Source: Herbaspirillum hiltneri N3
Lineage (GTDB): Bacteria > Pseudomonadota > Gammaproteobacteria > Burkholderiales > Burkholderiaceae_D
Length of the DNA stretch: 64,000 nt
Assembly: GCF_001267925.1 (NCBI RefSeq)
Contig: NZ_CP011409.1
Location: 124,001-188,000 of the forward strand
Direction: 5' to 3'
Below the pieces are notes generated by a model. The model ran no database searches. It saw nothing but the letters and a program-made list of their open reading frames with translations, and had not been told where the DNA came from. Each line of letters begins with the position of its first letter. Position 1 is the stretch's first letter. Shown here in pieces: positions 60,524-64,000 of this stretch. The translations under genes were made by a program, and so were the position numbers.

Positions 60524-61414
60524 GTGAAATTCTTCGCTGAAAACCGTTTTCTGACCATCGCCCTCGCCGGGTCTGTGCTGGTGCACGCGGCCCTGCTGGC
60601 GGTGCGGTTTGCCGCGCCGGAGGCGTTCCGTCTCAAGCCGGCCGATCCCGGGCTGGAAGTGATCCTGGTCAACGCCAAGCACGACAAGGCGCCGGTCAAG
60701 GCCGATGCCATCGCGCAAGCCAACCTCGACGGCGGCGGCAACGCCAACCAGGGTCGCGCCAAATCGCCCTTGCCGGACATGCGCAAGGTCGAGACCGGCG
60801 ACAGCGTCAAGGCAGCGCAGCGCAAGGTGGCCGAGCTCGAAGCGCAGCAGCAGAAAATCCTCGCGCAGATGAACAAGAATGCGCCCGTGGTCGCCACGCC
60901 CGAGCGCGAGCCGCACAAGGAAGTGCAGCCGCAGCTCAATGCCAAGGACCTGCTCGACACCGCCAAGGCGGTCGCGCGCATGGAGGCGGAAGTCGCCAAG
61001 AACATCGAGGAATACAACAAGCGTCCGAAGAAGACACAGATCACCGCGCGCACGCGTGAAGCGGGCTACGCGATGTACTACAAGGCGTTGCAGGAAAAGA
61101 TCGAAAAGATCGGCACGCTGAATTTCCCGCAGAAAGACGGCAAGAAGCTGTACGGCGAGCTGGTGATATATATCCCGGTGTACCAGGACGGCAGCATTTA
61201 CGACAAGGAAGGCGGCGTGCGGGTCGAGCGCAGTTCCGGCAACCTGGCGCTGGACGCGGCGGCGCTGACCATCGTACGGCGTTCGGCGCCGTTCGGCCGC
61301 TTCCCCGACAACATGCGCACCACCGGCGGCAAGGATGATATCTGGGAAGTCATCACACGCTTTCGTTTCACACGTGACGAGACGCTGCAGACCGACCTGA
61401 GCGGGTCCAACTAA
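60524..61414 (+). CDS. TonB family protein
   Basis: Protein of 296 residues with TonB organisation: an N-terminal membrane anchor (LTIALAGSVLVHAALLAVRF, about 9-28), a periplasmic coiled-coil segment (VKAAQRKVAELEAQQQKIL, about 88-106) and a C-terminal TonB domain (about 205-296; GSIYDKEGGVRVERSSGN). TonB proteins couple the proton gradient to outer-membrane receptors, but no exbB/exbD genes lie next to this one. The start is a GTG at 60524 by position of the anchor; no ATG fits and no ribosome-binding site is clear. Confidence 0.85.
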   Translation: MKFFAENRFLTIALAGSVLVHAALLAVRFAAPEAFRLKPADPGLEVILVNAKHDKAPVKADAIAQANLDGGGNANQGRAKSPLPDMRKVETGDSVKAAQRKVAELEAQQQKILAQMNKNAPVVATPEREPHKEVQPQLNAKDLLDTAKAVARMEAEVAKNIEEYNKRPKKTQITARTREAGYAMYYKALQEKIEKIGTLNFPQKDGKKLYGELVIYIPVYQDGSIYDKEGGVRVERSSGNLALDAAALTIVRRSAPFGRFPDNMRTTGGKDDIWEVITRFRFTRDETLQTDLSGSN

Positions 61415-61438
61415 GACAAGAAGACAGAGGCAGACACC

Positions 61439-62254
61439 ATGGATGCATACGTCGTCATCGGCAATCCGATTGCCCACAGCAAATCGCCCGAAATCCATGC
61501 GCAGTTCGCTGCGCAGACCGGCCAGCAACTGACTTACGAGCGCCTGCTGGCGCCGCTGCAAGGCTTCAAGGCGGCGGTCAAGGTGTTCATCGCCAACGGC
61601 GGCAAGGGCGCCAACGTCACGGTGCCGTTCAAGCTGGATGCCCACGCCCTGGCGGATCGCCTGACCGAACGCGCGCGCCTGGCCGGCGCGGTCAATACCC
61701 TCAGATTCGACGGCGGCGAGATTCTCGGGGACAACACCGACGGCGCCGGGCTGGTGGCCGACATCGTGCACAACGCCGGCGTTGCGCTGGCCGGCAAGCG
61801 CGTGCTGCTGCTGGGCGCCGGCGGCGCCGCGCGCGGCGCGCTGCTGCCGCTGCTGGAGCAACAGCCGGCGGCGCTGACCATCGCCAATCGCACCCACGCC
61901 AAGGCGCAAGAGCTGGCTAGCCAATTCGCCGAATTCGGCCGGCTCGACGCCGCTGAATTCGCCGCCTTGCAAGGCAGCTTCGACGTCATCATCAACGCCA
62001 CTTCCGCCAGCCTCGACGCCGATGTGCCGCCGCTGCCGGCGAGCGTGTTTTCCGGCGCCACGCTGGCCTACGACATGATGTACGGCAAGCAGCCGACGGT
62101 GTTCATGGAGTTCGCCCGTCGCCACGGCGCGGTCACCCGCGACGGCCTCGGCATGCTGGTCGAGCAGGCCGCCGAAGCCTTCCTGCTGTGGCGCGGCGTG
62201 CGGCCGGAAACCGCCGACGTCTTCAGCGCGTTGCGCCGCCAGCTCAGCCAGTAA
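61439..62254 (+). CDS. aroE: AroE, shikimate dehydrogenase
   Basis: NADPH-dependent enzyme of 271 residues that reduces 3-dehydroshikimate to shikimate. The substrate-binding [17 protein letters not shown] (about 8-24), the catalytic lysine in [11 protein letters not shown] (about 60-70), DNTDGAGLV and the NADP-binding loop [14 protein letters not shown] (about 126) are all present. AroE rather than YdiB is supported by length and by context. It lies 24 bases after the TonB-like gene and 113 bases before mtgA. Confidence 0.96.
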   Translation: MDAYVVIGNPIAHSKSPEIHAQFAAQTGQQLTYERLLAPLQGFKAAVKVFIANGGKGANVTVPFKLDAHALADRLTERARLAGAVNTLRFDGGEILGDNTDGAGLVADIVHNAGVALAGKRVLLLGAGGAARGALLPLLEQQPAALTIANRTHAKAQELASQFAEFGRLDAAEFAALQGSFDVIINATSASLDADVPPLPASVFSGATLAYDMMYGKQPTVFMEFARRHGAVTRDGLGMLVEQAAEAFLLWRGVRPETADVFSALRRQLSQ

Positions 62255-62367
62255 GATCGTGAACCCGTTCCAGGGAAATTGTGTTGCGGCGCGTTGCTTG
62301 CGCTTGCAGCTTTGCCCGCCACCGACTACGCTTGTCCGCATCACGCCAAAAATACTCAGATAAAAAA

Positions 62368-63123
62368 ATGAAGCTCCTGCGCAAGTTGTTCCTGTGGCTG
62401 ATCGTCTTGCCGATCACCTTGCTGTTCCTGCTGCAACTGTATTTCTTCGTGCAGATCTGGTGGTGGGTCGATCATAATCCCGAATCCACCAGCTTCATGC
62501 GCCACCAGCTGTCGCTGCTGCAGGAAAAGAATCCCAATGCGCAGCTGCAATTCAAGTGGGTGCCGTACAACCGCATTTCCAACAACCTCAAGCGCGCCAT
62601 CATTGCGTCGGAGGATTCCAATTTTTCCGAGCACGAAGGCGTGGACTGGGATGCGCTGCAAAAGGCGTACGAAAAGAACACCAAAAAAGGCAAGGTGGTG
62701 GCCGGCGGCTCGACCATTACCCAGCAGCTGGCCAAGAACCTGTTTCTGTCGGGCGAGCGCAGCTACCTGCGCAAGGCGCAGGAATTCATCATCACCTACA
62801 TGCTCGAGTTCCTGATGGACAAGCAGCGCATCTTCGAGATCTATCTCAACGTGGTGGAGTGGGGTAACGGCGTGTTCGGCGCCGAAGCCGCATCGCTGCA
62901 TTACTACAGCGCATCCGCCGCCAGCCTCGGCCCCAGCCAGGCGGCGCGGCTGGCGGTGATGTTGCCGCGCCCGCGCTTCTATGACAAGAATCCCGGCTCG
63001 GCCTACCTCGCCAATCGCACCGGACTGATCCTGCGCCGCATGAACGCAGCCGAACTGCCGCCGGCCAAACCGGTGGAAAAGCCGGCCGCCAAACCGGTCG
63101 CCAAGCCGCCGGCCAGGAAATAA
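62368..63123 (+). CDS. mtgA: MtgA, monofunctional peptidoglycan glycosyltransferase
   Basis: Inner-membrane glycosyltransferase of family GT51, 251 residues, which polymerises lipid II without a transpeptidase domain. One membrane anchor lies at the N-terminus ([20 protein letters not shown], about 9-28). Catalytic motifs are [13 protein letters not shown] (first glutamate, about 85), [16 protein letters not shown] (about 112) and [17 protein letters not shown] (about 155). The C-terminus is a Pro/Ala/Lys repeat (KPVAKP). The ATG at 62368 is fixed by the anchor; no Shine-Dalgarno is visible in the A-rich upstream sequence. Confidence 0.94.
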   Translation: MKLLRKLFLWLIVLPITLLFLLQLYFFVQIWWWVDHNPESTSFMRHQLSLLQEKNPNAQLQFKWVPYNRISNNLKRAIIASEDSNFSEHEGVDWDALQKAYEKNTKKGKVVAGGSTITQQLAKNLFLSGERSYLRKAQEFIITYMLEFLMDKQRIFEIYLNVVEWGNGVFGAEAASLHYYSASAASLGPSQAARLAVMLPRPRFYDKNPGSAYLANRTGLILRRMNAAELPPAKPVEKPAAKPVAKPPARK

Positions 63124-63323
63124 GACCGCCGGGCACCGCCGTTGCAGGAACGTGCTTGCCTGCGGTGGAGCTAAAACGTACACTTGCGTTCGTTTCGCGG
63201 GCGGCCTTCTGCGGTGCATGTCGATTCAGCAAGTTTCTGCAGCCCGGCCGTACCGGCGTGTTGTCGGCGGCGCCAAAAGCGGCGCCTGCATCTTCAGTCG
63301 TCTTGTCCTGACAGTGAGATCAC

Positions 63324-64000
63324 ATGATTAATGTTTTTGTTTTGCAGAACGGTCGACTGAACCAGGTCAATATCGACAGCCGCAGCGATCTGGAAACGAT
63401 TGCGCCGGTGTGGGTCGACCTGACCGAGCCGACCGACGACGAGCGTGCCTGGGTCAAGAGCATCTACGGCGTGACGCTGCCAGACGAAGACGAATTCAGC
63501 GACATCGAAGCCTCGGCGCGCTATTTCGAAGCCGAGAACGGCGACCTCCACCTGCGCACCGATTTCCTGTTCGAAGGCGACGACGACACCTCGGCCACCA
63601 TGACGGTAGCCTTCATCCTGGCGCGCAATATCCTGTTTTCAGTGCATGCCGAAGACTTGCCGGTGTTTCGCCTGGTGCGCATGCGCGCCCGTTCGCGTCC
63701 CGGTTCGATCGGCGACTACCGCGACGTGCTGCTGGACCTGTACGAAACCGACGCCGAGTATTCGGCCGATGCGCTCGAAGGGATTTACCAGAAGCTCGAA
63801 GCGGTCAGCCACAGCGTGCTCAAGAAAAGCCTGTCCGACCAGGCTGCCGCCGAAGTGCTCAACACCATCGCCCACGAAGAAGACTTGAACGGCCGCATCC
63901 GCCGCAACATGATGGATACGCGCCGCGCGGTCAGCTTCCTGATGCGCGGCCGCCTGCTCAGCGCGGACCAGTTCGAGGACGCGCGCCAGATTCTGCGCGA
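63324..64000 (+). CDS. corA: CorA-type magnesium transporter (3'-truncated by window edge)
   Basis: N-terminal 225 residues of a CorA family protein; the window ends within the frame. The visible part is the cytoplasmic funnel domain: WVDLTEPTDDERAWV near the start, a region of beta strands (LHLRTDFLFEG), then the long stalk helix (VSHSVLKKSL ... EDLNGRIRRNMMDTRRAVSFLMR) before the membrane helices, which with the GMN motif would lie beyond base 64000. CorA imports magnesium, and also cobalt or nickel. The gene is preceded by 200 bases without another gene. A CNNM/CorB-like gene is at 23.4 kb. Confidence 0.93.
   Translation, partial: MINVFVLQNGRLNQVNIDSRSDLETIAPVWVDLTEPTDDERAWVKSIYGVTLPDEDEFSDIEASARYFEAENGDLHLRTDFLFEGDDDTSATMTVAFILARNILFSVHAEDLPVFRLVRMRARSRPGSIGDYRDVLLDLYETDAEYSADALEGIYQKLEAVSHSVLKKSLSDQAAAEVLNTIAHEEDLNGRIRRNMMDTRRAVSFLMRGRLLSADQFEDARQILR

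Noticed and set aside
63241..63300. GGCGCC-rich hairpin between mtgA and corA as a terminator
   Set aside because: The stem GGCGCC/GGCGCC lacks a T-tract and is weak; no terminator is called.

Overview
The window is chromosomal DNA of high GC content, very probably from a Burkholderiales betaproteobacterium of the Oxalobacteraceae (Herbaspirillum/Collimonas type). The evidence is gene order: a dcw cell-wall cluster running ftsW-murG-murC-ddl-ftsQ-ftsA-ftsZ, then a peroxiredoxin gene, lpxC, a dciA-like gene, an M23 peptidase gene and secA. Further support comes from a pilBCD-coaE-zapD-yacG block, two lysine/alanine-rich H1-like proteins (one fused to a SWIB domain) and DUF3426, CNP1-like and PP0621-type genes. 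I see no prophage, insertion sequence, CRISPR array, rRNA gene or plasmid feature. Almost all of the sequence is core genome, coded densely on both strands.

Layout. 1-14 kb: cell division, peptidoglycan precursor synthesis, lipid A (lpxC) and secA. 14-18 kb: a guanidinium exporter gene behind a guanidine-II (mini-ykkC) riboswitch, a DUF2272 lipoprotein, argJ, a DUF815 ATPase and mutT. 18-25 kb (minus strand): yacG, zapD, coaE, pilD, pilC, a short pilB, a CorC/CNNM-type membrane protein, tRNA-Pro and ispB just beyond. 26-30 kb: rplU-rpmA-obgE-proB. 29.6-34.6 kb: a CNP1-like gene, rppH, proS, a lytic transglycosylase, a small secreted protein and the SWIB/H1 gene. 34.9-39.2 kb: ffh, divergent from a three-gene ABC importer of the nitrate/sulfonate/taurine class. 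39.3-41 kb: a CcsA/YpjD-like protein, a PP0621-type protein and ampD. 41-47 kb: nrdA-nrdB under an apparent NrdR-controlled promoter, then a hairpin-rich intergenic region and the second H1-like gene.

47-56 kb: yggT, then a long minus-strand run (read from its upstream end: nucleotidyltransferase-like protein, tlpA-like thioredoxin, aroQ, accB, accC, prmA, DUF3426 protein, PfkB kinase, periplasmic peroxiredoxin). 55.8-64 kb: a tightly overlapping plus-strand group mpl-yqiA-ubiC-RNase II, followed by a TonB-like protein, aroE, mtgA and the start of corA.

Envelope biogenesis is the main theme: precursor synthesis (murC, murG, ddl), recycling (mpl, ampD), polymerisation (mtgA), division (fts genes, zapD), lipid A (lpxC) and secretion (secA, ffh). 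The most notable non-coding signals are the riboswitch with a competing stem, the nrdA promoter with two NrdR-like boxes and a leader of about 440 nt, a possible leaderless lpxC transcript, two intergenic palindromic elements of 100-120 bp, a repeated 13-bp palindrome, and a run of hairpins upstream of the H1-like gene. I found no clear undescribed multi-gene system; the best leads are these regulatory and repeat elements.
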